Source: a virus. Taken from it: a stretch of DNA of 64,000 nt. Shown here piece after piece: positions 45,713 to 54,649 of this stretch (its first letter is position 1; the number at the start of each line of letters is the position of its first letter). Location of the stretch: positions 1 to 64,000 of the IMG/VR virus record IMGVR_UViG_3300042319_001922; one strand, 5' to 3'. Made by a program: the position numbers and the translations under genes. Below the pieces are notes generated by a model. It was not told the origin of the DNA. It searched no databases and worked only from the letters and a program-made list of their open reading frames with translations.

Positions 45713-46227
45713 TTGTGTCCAGTAATCTGAAGAGTGTATCTAGGAGTAGTTCCTAGATTGGCTGCCAGGTGTGGTGTATCATACGACCACTCAACAACAT
45801 CTCCAGCACGCCAATTTATATAGGGTTTGCCATTGCCTTCAAAGTAATGCCCCGACTGCCAATCTTCTAGAAATATAATTGCTCTCCGAATTGACTGTTC
45901 TTGTCCTTGAAGATTAAACAAGTCAATATATTTCAGATATAAATCACTGTGCGTAGGAAGTATGGTGCCAGTGCCCATTCTGTAGTAACTTGTGCCAATA
46001 TCTTTCCAGCCCAGTAATGTGTAAAAGTCAATAAAAAGATTGTTCCACTTTGGTTGCCGGCTACGCATATCACACATGTCACCAGTAAACTTATTGGTGT
46101 ATCCTAACGACAGCCAGTTTTCGAGACTGACCGAGTCGTTGAATGTTTCGTTGATATACTCTAAGTGTTTAAATTCATCATCCCAAAAAGCAGGAATGTG
46201 ATACTTAACTAACTCGTGTGTTGCCAT
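45709..46227 (-). CDS. 2-oxoglutarate/Fe(II) oxygenase-like protein
   Basis: The 172-residue protein has YYRMGTGTILPTHSDLYLKY (HxD), RRAIIFLEDWQSGHYFEGNG and WSYDTPHLAANLGTTPRYTL then QITGHK. The HSD...H...R order fits the metal and 2-oxoglutarate sites of the double-stranded beta-helix oxygenases. It may hydroxylate a product of the amidinotransferase, as both are coupled, or act on a protein. That link is inference. Confidence 0.7.
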   Translation of the reverse strand: MATHELVKYHIPAFWDDEFKHLEYINETFNDSVSLENWLSLGYTNKFTGDMCDMRSRQPKWNNLFIDFYTLLGWKDIGTSYYRMGTGTILPTHSDLYLKYIDLFNLQGQEQSIRRAIIFLEDWQSGHYFEGNGKPYINWRAGDVVEWSYDTPHLAANLGTTPRYTLQITGHK

Positions 46228-47455
46228 AATGAATCACAGTTATTCCTGGAATATTGGCAATTTTGCGCCAGGGGTCAACAACAACTGATCCGGGTTTGAT
46301 ATCACAATACGGCTGGGTGTCTTCTTGATCACCGGTGTATTCGTAAGTGATTTTACGGTTGTGTGCCCAAAGAAACACAGCAGGAGTATCAACAGCAGTA
46401 ACCACATCAGCAGGATCGTCAGCTAAAGGATCTACATATTTGACCTGTACTCCCAGTTGTTTGAGATAGTGTCCAACCAAAGTGCTGTAGCTGCCAATAC
46501 AGTATGGCACATCGGGTTTGTAGGCTTTGCCGTGAATCACAATGGGCAAGATCTTTTGGTCCTGGGTGGCAGTGTCAAACAAAAATTTGGCAAGATTTTT
46601 TGCTTGAATTTCTCTAGCATGCATCACAGTATCAAATAGGTCGTAGCCGATGTCGTACTCTTGTGCCAGCCAACGCAGTGCAATGTTGTCACGTGGATGG
46701 CAAGCACCTGCATCGCCCATGCCAGCTGTCATGTACTTAGGCCCCATGATACGCATAGTACTACGAGCTAGTGCATCGGTTACAACATCAACATTGATGT
46801 GACCAATTTTCATAGCAAAGTCTTGAATCATGTTGACCAAGCCAACCTTGGCGCTGATAAATGTGTTGTAGAATATTTTAATGGCTTCGCATTCATCCCA
46901 GGTACCAATCTCATAGCGCGGATTGTTCTGCATTATGCTCTTGTAGATCTCCACAAGCTCGTTGGCCAATGCATTGGGATTGCCGTCCTCGGTTCCGATC
47001 ATGATCATTTCTGGATTGACCATGTCCCACTTAACTGACCCCATGGCAATCAAATACGGATTGTATAAAAATTGATGTTTTTTATCCAACAATGGCACAA
47101 AGTGTTTCCGAGTAGTTCCGGGTAGTACAGTGCTGATCAGCACAATCTTCTTGGGAGTTGTTGCGTGGGCATTGATTTTCTCAATAGCATCTTTAACAGC
47201 ATCATGTCCAAAGTCTTTTGGAGTCATGTGACTAGATGGAACACTGCCATCATACCCTTCTTGGTGTGGGGTTGGTACTGCTATAAAGATCCAATCACTG
47301 TTGTTTATGGTGTCTTCAATGCTGCAAACTTCTACCTGGTCACTTTGTCTTGGGTAAATATCATACCCGAAAACTTTATATTTCTCTGCAAATACTTCTG
47401 CACAATCTAGGCCAAGTTTGCCAAGACCAATAAAACCCACTTTGATATCGTTCAT
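46205..47455 (-). CDS. UDP-glucose/GDP-mannose 6-dehydrogenase family protein
   Basis: The 416-residue protein has KVGFIGLGKLGLDCAEVFAE (Rossmann), IFIAVPTPHQEGYDGSVPSS, IVLISTVLPGTTRKHFVPLL, ALARSTMRIMGPKYMTAGMG then DAGACHPRDNIALRW with the catalytic Cys, and HGKAYKPDVPYCIGSYSTLV. These are the three domains of the UDP-glucose dehydrogenase family. It makes a UDP-uronic acid for surface glycans or, possibly, glycolipids. A CHPRD motif replaces the usual CFPKD. It overlaps the oxygenase by 23 bases. Confidence 0.85.
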   Translation of the reverse strand: MNDIKVGFIGLGKLGLDCAEVFAEKYKVFGYDIYPRQSDQVEVCSIEDTINNSDWIFIAVPTPHQEGYDGSVPSSHMTPKDFGHDAVKDAIEKINAHATTPKKIVLISTVLPGTTRKHFVPLLDKKHQFLYNPYLIAMGSVKWDMVNPEMIMIGTEDGNPNALANELVEIYKSIMQNNPRYEIGTWDECEAIKIFYNTFISAKVGLVNMIQDFAMKIGHINVDVVTDALARSTMRIMGPKYMTAGMGDAGACHPRDNIALRWLAQEYDIGYDLFDTVMHAREIQAKNLAKFLFDTATQDQKILPIVIHGKAYKPDVPYCIGSYSTLVGHYLKQLGVQVKYVDPLADDPADVVTAVDTPAVFLWAHNRKITYEYTGDQEDTQPYCDIKPGSVVVDPWRKIANIPGITVIHYGNTRVS

Positions 47456-48770
47456 GAATGTTCCTCTTAATCAAATTTATAACTACCTCGAAGGGCTCGT
47501 CGGAGTTAATAGTACATTAATTTATCGTTTTGATCCACCGGGTAGTAAAAAAATTGGCAGTCTAACTGGGTCTAAACCTGTTACCATACCCTGGACTGAA
47601 TACCAACGACTTATTGTCACTGTAATGCACGATCAAGAGCCGTTGAATTTTGATTTGTACACTGAATCTAGCATTGGGTCTGAATTATTTCAATGGTTCC
47701 GCGATCATCGCAACGGTCAAGATGCATGGTTTACTTCCACTATGTATAACGAAATTTGCAATCGCAATCTTGGGTTTGTGTATCATGGATCTACCACCTA
47801 TGATCGAAACATCTTGGTACACAGTGAAAAACGCAGTACTGAATTGCAAAAGTACAGCAATATTGGGCTGGAGCCAGTGTATTGGTGGAGTCATGCCCTA
47901 ATTGCACGTGACTGGTACCGATATGCAGAAATAGATCCGTTGTTGTTGCAACTGCCCACCGATTACAAGTATGACTTTAATGTCTACAATCGAGCTTGGT
48001 CTGGCACCCGAGAATATCGATTAAAATTTACTGATCTCGTAATTGACCAAGATTTAGTACACAATTGTAATATCGCATTTAATCAATTTGACAACAATGT
48101 GCACTATCAGAACTATGAGCTATGCAACAAGGCGTTTGCCCCAGATCATGATTTAACAGTTTTGCCCAGCAATGCCGCTAGTTCAGCTTCTAGTGCAGAT
48201 TACGATTGTTATGATTATTCAATCTCTTGGTTTGATGTGGTTCTAGAAACACTATTTGATGATCCAAGGCTTCATCTGACTGAAAAAATTCTGCGACCAA
48301 TTGCATGTGGCAAACCATTTCTATTGGCTGCAACACACGGCAGCTTGCAGTATCTCAGGGACTATGGGTTCATGACGTTTGGTGACTTCATTGACGAATC
48401 GTATGATCTAATACAAGACCCAGTGCTTAGACTAAGAGCTCTAGTCGAGACCATGAAACAAATATCAGCACTGAGTCTTGCGCAAAAAAGATCACTAAAA
48501 CAAAATATCAAACACATAACTCAGCATAACCGAGCTAGATTTTTCTCTCAAGACTTTTTCAATCAAGTCACTCAGGAATTTGTGCACAACCATCAACACG
48601 CACGTGAAATCTGCCAGAGCCACAATCTAGGCCAAAACTACGTTGATTATCGAAAAGTAGCAAAAACTGTGCCAGCCTTGCGTGATATACTAACCTCAGA
48701 CGATCAATATCGTAGCCGGACTGATCTAGCAGTGCTGTTACAAGAAATACGAAAACACCAGGGACGTTAA
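47454..48770 (+). CDS. Glycosyltransferase-like protein on the + strand
   Basis: Start ATG 47454 shares the palindrome CATG with the start codon of the dehydrogenase on the other strand. The 438-residue protein has LIVTVMHDQEPLNFDLY near its start and FDDPRLHLTEKILRPIACGK, PFLLAATHGSLQYLRDYGFM and TFGDFIDESYD late. The LTEK-L-PIA-GKPF pattern resembles the nucleotide-sugar-binding domain of GT-B glycosyltransferases such as exostosin or fucosyltransferase types. No obvious ribosome site precedes it. Confidence 0.55.
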   Translation: MNVPLNQIYNYLEGLVGVNSTLIYRFDPPGSKKIGSLTGSKPVTIPWTEYQRLIVTVMHDQEPLNFDLYTESSIGSELFQWFRDHRNGQDAWFTSTMYNEICNRNLGFVYHGSTTYDRNILVHSEKRSTELQKYSNIGLEPVYWWSHALIARDWYRYAEIDPLLLQLPTDYKYDFNVYNRAWSGTREYRLKFTDLVIDQDLVHNCNIAFNQFDNNVHYQNYELCNKAFAPDHDLTVLPSNAASSASSADYDCYDYSISWFDVVLETLFDDPRLHLTEKILRPIACGKPFLLAATHGSLQYLRDYGFMTFGDFIDESYDLIQDPVLRLRALVETMKQISALSLAQKRSLKQNIKHITQHNRARFFSQDFFNQVTQEFVHNHQHAREICQSHNLGQNYVDYRKVAKTVPALRDILTSDDQYRSRTDLAVLLQEIRKHQGR

Positions 48771-49123
48771 CTTCTTGTCACAATTCCAGTCCAGTCACTG
48801 CCTGGGTCAACAATTTCAAAATCTTTAATTCGATCCAGCAATGTATCATAGAAGCTGTCCAATTCACCTCGCCATTTGCCTTGCAAATGTTCAATTGCAT
48901 CACGACAGTATTTCCAATTCTTCAATCGATAATTGATCATGAGATTATGGTGCAAGTCGGTGAATTGCGTAATGGTCAACATTTCAGTCAGCGGTATCTG
49001 TTCCATCACACAATACGCTGTGACTGGTGCATCGCTGTTGGGGAATTGCATGGTATCTAATTCTAATACCATGTAGCGATCATCTAGTGATGAAAAATTC
49101 TCTTTGCCAAAAATTATATTCAT
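48767..49123 (-). CDS. Conserved T4-like phage protein, MNIIFGKEN family
   Basis: The 118-residue protein has MNIIFGKENFSSLDDRYMVL, ELDTMQFPNSDAPVTAYCVM and LHHNLMINYRLKNWKYCRDA, then HLQGKWRGELDSFYDTLLDR. It is highly conserved in marine T4-like phages, without an assigned role. Its end overlaps the + strand gene by four bases, tail to tail. Confidence 0.85.
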   Translation of the reverse strand: MNIIFGKENFSSLDDRYMVLELDTMQFPNSDAPVTAYCVMEQIPLTEMLTITQFTDLHHNLMINYRLKNWKYCRDAIEHLQGKWRGELDSFYDTLLDRIKDFEIVDPGSDWTGIVTRS

Positions 49124-49150
49124 GTGTAATTTCCTTTTAAATATGTATTG

Positions 49151-49930
49151 ATGAAACTAGCCTTTGACCTTATTTCTGACTTGCATGTCAGCTCGCATAC
49201 CGAGTTTGATTGGACCAGTCAAGCCACCAGCCCCATTTGTGTAGTCGCCGGAGATGTAGCGCATGATCACAGCGAACTTAGACGAGTGCTTAAACATTTG
49301 GGTAAAAATTACCAAGCAGTATTTTATATTGACGGGAACGATGAACATCGACATGCACTTGAGACACTAGACACTAACTACGCTGCCGTGCGAGCCGCAG
49401 TTGAAGGTATTGATAACGTCACATACATGCATGATCATGTTGTTATCATCAATGGGGTAGCAATTATTGCCACCAATGGTTGGTGGAGCTTTGATTGGTC
49501 CAAGCAATTCACAGTTGAGGAAACCAAGGCAGGTGTTGAGAATCATTATGGCATAACCAATATTGGAACATCGTTGATAGAATCTATTGCCAACAGTGAT
49601 TCATTGTATCTGGATCGAAGCATAGCTAGATTACAAACCTTTAATGATGTCAAACGAATAGTTATAGTAACACACACTGTTCCCCGGGGAATATTTTTAC
49701 AACACGACCCTGATCTCGCAAACTACAGAATCAATTCTTCTATCAATAGCAACATCACCATGGGATTGAGTAGTGACACTGAGAAAAAAGTAACCACCTG
49801 GTGCTTTGGGCACTATCACTGGCCTGTTGACCAAGTGATTGACAATGTCAGATACGTGTCTAATCCACGTGGCAGAATAGACTCGCCCTGGCATCGTAAC
49901 CCATATTTTCCCATACGGATAGAAGTTTAA
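49151..49930 (+). CDS. Calcineurin-like metallophosphoesterase on the + strand
   Basis: ATG 49151 is chosen over the TTG three bases earlier. The protein of 259 residues has LAFDLISDLHVSSHTEFDWT, VAGDVAHDHSELRRVLKH, YIDGNDEHRHALE, VIVTHTVPRGIF and CFGHYHWPVDQVIDNVRYVS then NPRGR. Motifs are in the usual order although GNDEH replaces GNHEx. It resembles the one at 4584 and differs from PlcP. Its end overlaps clpS by four bases tail to tail. Confidence 0.8.
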   Translation: MKLAFDLISDLHVSSHTEFDWTSQATSPICVVAGDVAHDHSELRRVLKHLGKNYQAVFYIDGNDEHRHALETLDTNYAAVRAAVEGIDNVTYMHDHVVIINGVAIIATNGWWSFDWSKQFTVEETKAGVENHYGITNIGTSLIESIANSDSLYLDRSIARLQTFNDVKRIVIVTHTVPRGIFLQHDPDLANYRINSSINSNITMGLSSDTEKKVTTWCFGHYHWPVDQVIDNVRYVSNPRGRIDSPWHRNPYFPIRIEV

Positions 49931-50241
49931 CCACCATCTGGCTCAAGTTTGATTTGCAACGGAAATCCTTTTTCCCTTGCACTAACTGTGATTTCAATTC
50001 CCTTTTGTTCGGCAATCTCGTAGGGCAACACTGCCACTGTGGCTGCACCAGCTTCGTGAATACTTTGTGTTATATTCTCTGCTGTTGTAACAGAATAATC
50101 AAAATGTTCGATCAAACTTTCAATTACAAAATCCACTGGAGTTGAATTGTCATTGATATAGATCACTCGATACAACGGTGGTTCTTTAAGAGATAAGTTG
50201 GTTTTTACTCGTACTCGAGTTTTAGGGTCAGCTTGTGACAT
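49927..50241 (-). CDS. clpS: ClpS adaptor protein
   Basis: The 104-residue protein has PPLYRVIYINDNSTPVDFVI, ESLIEHFDYSVTTAENITQS, IHEAGAATVAVLPYEIAEQK, and FPLQIKLEPDGG, in the standard ClpS fold with the ND motif near residues 30-31. ClpS brings N-end-rule substrates, those with destabilising first residues, to ClpA. The window has no ClpA, so it would act with host ClpA, or with the phage ClpX. It lies beside Hsp20, separated by a terminator. Confidence 0.92.
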   Translation of the reverse strand: MSQADPKTRVRVKTNLSLKEPPLYRVIYINDNSTPVDFVIESLIEHFDYSVTTAENITQSIHEAGAATVAVLPYEIAEQKGIEITVSAREKGFPLQIKLEPDGG

Positions 50242-50251
50242 AATATTCCTT

Positions 50252-50280
50252 GAAAAACTGGGGGCAATGCGCCCCCAGTG
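50252..50280 (-). terminator. Rho-independent terminator after hsp20
   Basis: On the minus strand a stem CTGGGGGC/GCCCCCAG with a five-base loop is followed by TTTTTCA. It ends hsp20 transcription before clpS. Confidence 0.9.
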
Positions 50281-50284
50281 TTAT

Positions 50285-50743
50285 TTACGTTGGTGAAGAG
50301 TTTTCGTAAGCAATAGCAATGCTCTTGGGTTTCATTGCTTCTGGCACACGTTGCTCCAATCGTACAGTTAGGATACCGTCACGTGCGATAGCGTCCACAA
50401 CTTCAACGTAATCGCCTAGTGGCCAACTACGTAAAAATTTGCGAGCACTGATGCCTTGATAATAGTACTCATGCCCAGCTGGCAATGTAGATACACGTTT
50501 TTCGCCCACAATATTAATAACGCCTTCGCGCACAGTGATATCAATTTCACCCTGAGTAAAACCAGCCACAGCCAGTTGTAATTCAAAAGTGTGTTCACCA
50601 GTCTTGATGATGTTATAAGGGGGATAGTTTGTACCCGATGTTGCCGATGTTTCAATTTGATTGATAATTCTATCAAACAAGCGATCAACACCAATAGAAG
50701 TACGATACAAGGGGGATAGATCGAAAGCTGTAATTTTAGTCAT
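50285..50743 (-). CDS. Small heat-shock protein Hsp20
   Basis: The 152-residue protein has YPPYNIIKTGEHTFELQLAV, AGFTQGEIDITVREGVINIV and GEKRV, then GISARKFLRSWPLGDYVEVV and DGILTVRLEQRVP. The alpha-crystallin domain with its ending GILTVRL-RVPE is that of IbpA/B-type holdases. Hsp20 is a frequent gene of T4-like phages. It has its own TATAAATA element upstream and terminator downstream. Confidence 0.92.
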   Translation of the reverse strand: MTKITAFDLSPLYRTSIGVDRLFDRIINQIETSATSGTNYPPYNIIKTGEHTFELQLAVAGFTQGEIDITVREGVINIVGEKRVSTLPAGHEYYYQGISARKFLRSWPLGDYVEVVDAIARDGILTVRLEQRVPEAMKPKSIAIAYENSSPT

Positions 50744-50804
50744 TTGTTTTCTCCTTTAATAAGCAAGTTGACTTTTTGTAGCCCGACTGTCGGCACTACA
50801 AGTG

Positions 50805-50812
50805 TATTTATA
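50805..50812 (-). promoter_or_regulatory. TATAAATA late-promoter-like element upstream of hsp20
   Basis: The minus strand has an exact match to the T4-type late promoter element TATAAATA, 62 bases before the hsp20 start. No sigma70 -35 box is at the matching distance. Assignment as a late promoter is inferred from T4. Confidence 0.5.
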
Positions 50813-50825
50813 ACACATTTTTTAA

Positions 50826-51095
50826 TTATGTACGATTGTTTAGGTCTGACACCACACGAAAATTTATCCAATCATGCGCTTGATTCCAACTTTTGGGATT
50901 CCAGGTCAGCACAAATAATGTGTAGTTACGGTCGTCCTCAAATGTCAATCTGTGTTTGTTTTTTATTGTTTTTTGCTTGGATGACACTGGGTATTTTTCC
51001 AACCAACTGTGTATTTCTTCACGTATGATCGTCAAGGCATAGTAGGTATATTGATTGTCCTTGCCCGACTGTGGCAAACTGAATTCGATGTACAT
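50826..51095 (-). CDS. Conserved phage protein, 89 residues
   Basis: The protein has [20 protein letters not shown] and IREEIHSWLEKYPVSSKQKT, then KHRLTFEDDRNYTLFVLTWN. I recognise it from T4-like marine phages but its role is not known. It starts in the last base of the clpX stop, so it is coupled to clpX. Confidence 0.7.
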   Translation of the reverse strand: MYIEFSLPQSGKDNQYTYYALTIIREEIHSWLEKYPVSSKQKTIKNKHRLTFEDDRNYTLFVLTWNPKSWNQAHDWINFRVVSDLNNRT

Positions 51096-52282
51096 TAAAG
51101 TGCATTGGGAATCTTGACTAGCTCAGCATCAATAGTAAGCGATCCGCGCCCTTCATCTCTATAACGAATCAAATCAAACATGTGCGGCATAAGCACACGT
51201 TCAAGTTCACTGTGCAATGCTCGGGCCCCGGTGCCGGATACTATGGCTCGATCAACCAATGCTTCTAGTGCATCAGGTGTGATAATGACTTCAACATTGT
51301 CTTTTTTGAATAGCCATTTGTACTGATCAATGTAGTTGTTGCGCACTTCAGTCAACACCCGAATCAAATCCTTACGATCAAGATGGTTGAGTGTGACCAT
51401 TGTTGGAAATCGACCTACAAATTCTGGAATAAGACCAAAGCGAACCAAATCGTCAGGTACCACTTGTGTCAGTTCAACATCTCTTGTGGTTGTTACTGGG
51501 GAAGTGAATCCCATAGACGAGCCGTTGACTCTATTTTTAATAACTTGTTCTAGGCCAACAAATGCGCCTCCGGCAATAAACAATATATTGCTTGTGTCAA
51601 TTTCAATTATTTCGCCTGCAGGATTTTTACGACCTCCCCCAGACGGTATACGACAAACTGTGCCTTCAACCAATTTAAGCAGTGCTTGTTGAACACCTTC
51701 TCCGGATACATCTCGAGTGATGCTGGAGCTTTCGCTTTTGCGAGCAATTTTATCAATTTCATCCACAAAAACAATGCCACGTTGTGTTTTTTCAACACTG
51801 TTGCCCGATGCTGTGTACAATCGACCTATCAAGCTTTCCACATCATCGCCCACGTAACCTGCTTCGGTGATGCTGGTGGCATCAGCAATCACAAATGGTA
51901 CGTCGAGGTATCGTGCCACACTTCGTGCCAGCAATGTTTTGCCCGACCCAGTGGGGCCTAGCACAAGAATGTTTGCCTTGGTAACTTCAGGATCACTGTC
52001 CAGTCGTTGAATACGTTTGTAGTGGTTGATTACTGCAACCCCCAAAACTATTTTGGCATTTTCTTGACCAATAACATACTGATCTAGATATTTCTTTAAT
52101 AGTCTTGGATCAGTCAACTCTTGATCTAATTTTAAAACTTCCTCTGCTGGGTCAAGTAATAAATCCTGACACAGCTGAACGCATTCGTTGCATATTGCAC
52201 TGCGATCACTAACAATGAGTTTTTGCACACTATCTTTGTGCTTGTTGCAAAAGCTACATGTATCGGTAATATTATCTGCCAT
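51095..52282 (-). CDS. clpX: ATP-dependent unfoldase ClpX
   Basis: The 395-residue protein has the zinc-binding domain (C9, C12, C31, C34), Walker A GPTGSGKT (residues 109-116), Walker [11 protein letters not shown], the pore loop GYVGDDVE and a ClpP-docking loop region, in which SSMGFTSP replaces the usual IGF. ClpX unfolds tagged substrates and feeds them to ClpP. With the two phage ClpP proteins it could form an independent protease. The change in the IGF loop could alter pairing with host ClpP. Confidence 0.95.
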   Translation of the reverse strand: MADNITDTCSFCNKHKDSVQKLIVSDRSAICNECVQLCQDLLLDPAEEVLKLDQELTDPRLLKKYLDQYVIGQENAKIVLGVAVINHYKRIQRLDSDPEVTKANILVLGPTGSGKTLLARSVARYLDVPFVIADATSITEAGYVGDDVESLIGRLYTASGNSVEKTQRGIVFVDEIDKIARKSESSSITRDVSGEGVQQALLKLVEGTVCRIPSGGGRKNPAGEIIEIDTSNILFIAGGAFVGLEQVIKNRVNGSSMGFTSPVTTTRDVELTQVVPDDLVRFGLIPEFVGRFPTMVTLNHLDRKDLIRVLTEVRNNYIDQYKWLFKKDNVEVIITPDALEALVDRAIVSGTGARALHSELERVLMPHMFDLIRYRDEGRGSLTIDAELVKIPNAL

Positions 52283-53817
52283 TAAATTTCCTGTCGAAGT
52301 CGTTGTTCAATTTGTAAACGTTCACTATCTGTTAAGAGTTCAGGGTCGTATTCGCCCGAACTCACTCGATCAATTAAGCTTGTGATATATGCAGAATTGT
52401 AAGAATAAGTATCGCTGTTGTTTTTGTCAACCTCTATCCATGATGTACCATTGTATTTGTAAAGCTTGGTTGGGATAGACACAGTGTCTATAAACATATC
52501 TCCCTTGATTGGGAATTCTGGAAATTCTTTTCCGTAAGACATTTCAGGACCGTCAAGGTATACCTCCCACGGCAATCTTTTGATAATGCCACGTGCCAAT
52601 AACTGTCTCTGAACTTTTAATGTATCAGTTGGATGCAATGATTTCCAACGATTTTTAGCTGCCTTGACTTCGGGTTCATCGGACTCCTCGTCATGATCAA
52701 CTTCATTGTTGTGTGTGTTGGCAGTTACTTCTTGACTGGGACTAGGCTGTGCTGTTGCTGGTGGGGGATACACCATGGGCTTGAGATCTTCAAAATGCTT
52801 GAATGGTTGATTCAAGTATGGGTGTTGTTCAAGTAACGATTTCTCAGGTTCTACTTTTTCTACTGGATCTGGTTCAGGAAGAGGTTGTTCAACAACAGAG
52901 TCTTGAGTTATCTTGTCATCAAAATCTTTAGGATGCTCACCTGGGTCAACAAACTTCATTCCTGTTTCTTTTATTTCTTCAACTGGTTCTTGTATATTTT
53001 TTGGTGGTTCAGGCACTTGTGCAACATGAGTGGGTTGAGGAAGTTCTATTTCCTCTTTTGGTTTTCTGTACCACTTGCGACTTTCTGTTGCTGCCAACAA
53101 CATCATGATAGCCAAAGGATCAAACACAGCAACAATGATGATGATAACCCAGGTCACTGCCTTTTCCAACAAGTTAGCATCGGGATCGTTCCCGTAGATA
53201 AACGCCGCAATGTATTTTAACGGACCAACTTCTGCTTCCACCTTGCGTACTTCAGCGGCGATGGGTGCCCGTTCTTCACTAAGTTGAGTAATTGTTTTCT
53301 GTTCGGCTGTAATCTCAGAAAGTAGTCTAGTGCGTTCTTTGGCCTGCGCCTTGCGCAACGCAACTGCTTTGTCCGCACCTTTTTCATCTTGACTTCGACC
53401 CATAACTTGGTCCACAGACTCATCCATCTGTTTGAGTACTCGGCGATTAGCATCAATGTTTTCCTTTGCTACTTTAATCTTTTCGTCATACACAGCAATC
53501 TTTGCCTGTACATCTCCACCCACCAGACTTTGATCTGAGTGTGCTTTGCTCAAGAAGCCAAAGATGCCCATGCTGGTAATCAACATCAGCATGCCCACAG
53601 CAGGCACTAGATACACCTTCATTGTGAGTCTGCATCGATCCCAGTACTCGTGTAACCACACAGTTACAACAAGCTTGGCCACTTCCAAGATACTGCCCAT
53701 GATAACAATAGGAACCACAGCCGCGGCAAAGATAGCGGTTAAACCCACTATAGAATAAAAAGCAGCCACAGCAGATAAGCATATGGCAACTATAAACATC
53801 AATGCAGTTAGTATCAT
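52282..53817 (-). CDS. Large membrane protein with coiled coil
   Basis: The 511-residue protein has N-terminal spans in [40 protein letters not shown] and [20 protein letters not shown], then a coiled coil ([20 protein letters not shown]), another span in [20 protein letters not shown], a Pro/Glu-rich linker and a C-terminal part with [20 protein letters not shown]. The layout is conserved in T4-like phages, where it is unassigned. The end overlaps the clpX start (TAATG). A GATAAATA element lies before the ATG. Confidence 0.75.
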   Translation of the reverse strand: MILTALMFIVAICLSAVAAFYSIVGLTAIFAAAVVPIVIMGSILEVAKLVVTVWLHEYWDRCRLTMKVYLVPAVGMLMLITSMGIFGFLSKAHSDQSLVGGDVQAKIAVYDEKIKVAKENIDANRRVLKQMDESVDQVMGRSQDEKGADKAVALRKAQAKERTRLLSEITAEQKTITQLSEERAPIAAEVRKVEAEVGPLKYIAAFIYGNDPDANLLEKAVTWVIIIIVAVFDPLAIMMLLAATESRKWYRKPKEEIELPQPTHVAQVPEPPKNIQEPVEEIKETGMKFVDPGEHPKDFDDKITQDSVVEQPLPEPDPVEKVEPEKSLLEQHPYLNQPFKHFEDLKPMVYPPPATAQPSPSQEVTANTHNNEVDHDEESDEPEVKAAKNRWKSLHPTDTLKVQRQLLARGIIKRLPWEVYLDGPEMSYGKEFPEFPIKGDMFIDTVSIPTKLYKYNGTSWIEVDKNNSDTYSYNSAYITSLIDRVSSGEYDPELLTDSERLQIEQRLRQEI

Positions 53818-53822
53818 TTGAA

Positions 53823-54110
53823 TTATTTATCGACTCCGTTAGGGGCTCTGATAGTGATTTGCACTGCCATCTTGGTAGCTACCCAAGTGGCCCATCTCGG
53901 GTCTGGTACATCAAACCAAACATAAATGCCTGCTTTGCTAGTGCTTGCTTGTAACCTTCTTTTAACTTTGGGCTGACAGCGCCAGTTCCTGTGGAACCAT
54001 TGCTGTGCTTCGTGAATTATCTGATACCACTGATTGGTAGAGTTAACCTTTATCCAGAATCGGTGTAGCTCGGGGGTCGTTTCTTTAAGCGGATCAATTA
54101 TCGTTGACAT
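53823..54110 (-). CDS. Hypothetical phage protein, 95 residues
   Basis: Start ATG 54110; the longer frame from 54164 has no ribosome site. The protein starts MSTIIDPLKETTPELHRFWI and has WYQIIHEAQQWFHRNWRCQP and KAGIYVWFDVPDPRWATWVA. It is Trp-rich and basic. No family is recognised. Confidence 0.55.
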   Translation of the reverse strand: MSTIIDPLKETTPELHRFWIKVNSTNQWYQIIHEAQQWFHRNWRCQPKVKRRLQASTSKAGIYVWFDVPDPRWATWVATKMAVQITIRAPNGVDK

Positions 54111-54406
54111 AAAATTTAGAGATCTCTGAATTGATACATCGTAATACGTTGCTTTACACCTCACTGCACTTTTATTGGCCTACCAATCAGTAGCGGTACC
54201 CTAAAGGTACATTTCTGAAGTTTTAACACAGAATTCAGCAGTTGTTTTTCTGCATCAAGCAGGTGCCGCACCTCGAGGAATTAAACAGTACTTGCCACGG
54301 TCTCTTACCTCTTTTGATTCGAATAATAAGACCTAACTACCACCCCAGTTCCCCTTTGCTACACTCACATAATAACAGAATGTAATAAATTTAACAATAC
54401 TTTTGG
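54111..54406 (-). ncRNA. Gene-free stretch with a promoter and several hairpins; possible structured leader
   Basis: No frame on either strand encodes a convincing protein. On the minus strand a promoter (TTGTTA-17-TATTAT, 54397-54369) is followed by several short inverted repeats: AACT/AGTT, GGTCTTA/TAAGAGACC, AGGTGC/GCACCT, GCAG/CTGC, GTACC/GGTAC and ATTGG/CCAAT. The transcript would be about 250 bases before ATG 54110. It might be a regulatory leader or a small RNA. tRNA shape was looked for and not found. Confidence 0.4.
54369..54397 (-). promoter_or_regulatory. Possible promoter TTGTTA-17-TATTAT
   Basis: Minus-strand TTGTTA (54397-54392) and TATTAT (54374-54369) are 17 bases apart. It would transcribe the hairpin-rich stretch and the gene at 54110. 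Confidence 0.5.
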
Positions 54407-54649
54407 TTAATTGTTTTTGTTTCTCAGCAAGTACATTGTGACTTCGCTGCCGGATACCTTGACCAGTTCTTGCGGATACTTGTTGCAGTCGGCCCACCGA
54501 TTGCTCACGCCTTTGACCCCTACCATTTTGGGATTGAGTTTGGCCACGGTGCCCACGTTCATGCTGTTGCTTCGCGGGTAAACCACACAGTCGCCTATGT
54601 CCAAGGGTTGGCCAAACAGGTCTGAATGTTGAACCGGCACTTTAGACAT
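54407..54649 (-). CDS. Conserved phage protein, 80 residues
   Basis: The protein has LFGQPLDIGDCVVYPRSNSM, NVGTVAKLNPKMVGVKGVSN and ELVKVSGSEVTMYLLRNK. The G-D-V-Y-x(n)-G-V-x-K pattern suggests a small SH3-like barrel, common in phage hypotheticals. It overlaps the upstream gene by eight bases. Confidence 0.65.
   Translation of the reverse strand: MSKVPVQHSDLFGQPLDIGDCVVYPRSNSMNVGTVAKLNPKMVGVKGVSNRWADCNKYPQELVKVSGSEVTMYLLRNKNN

Noticed and set aside
54290-54370. tRNA suggested by TTCGAATC in the gene-free region
   Set aside because: No acceptor stem, D arm or anticodon arm could be folded around it.
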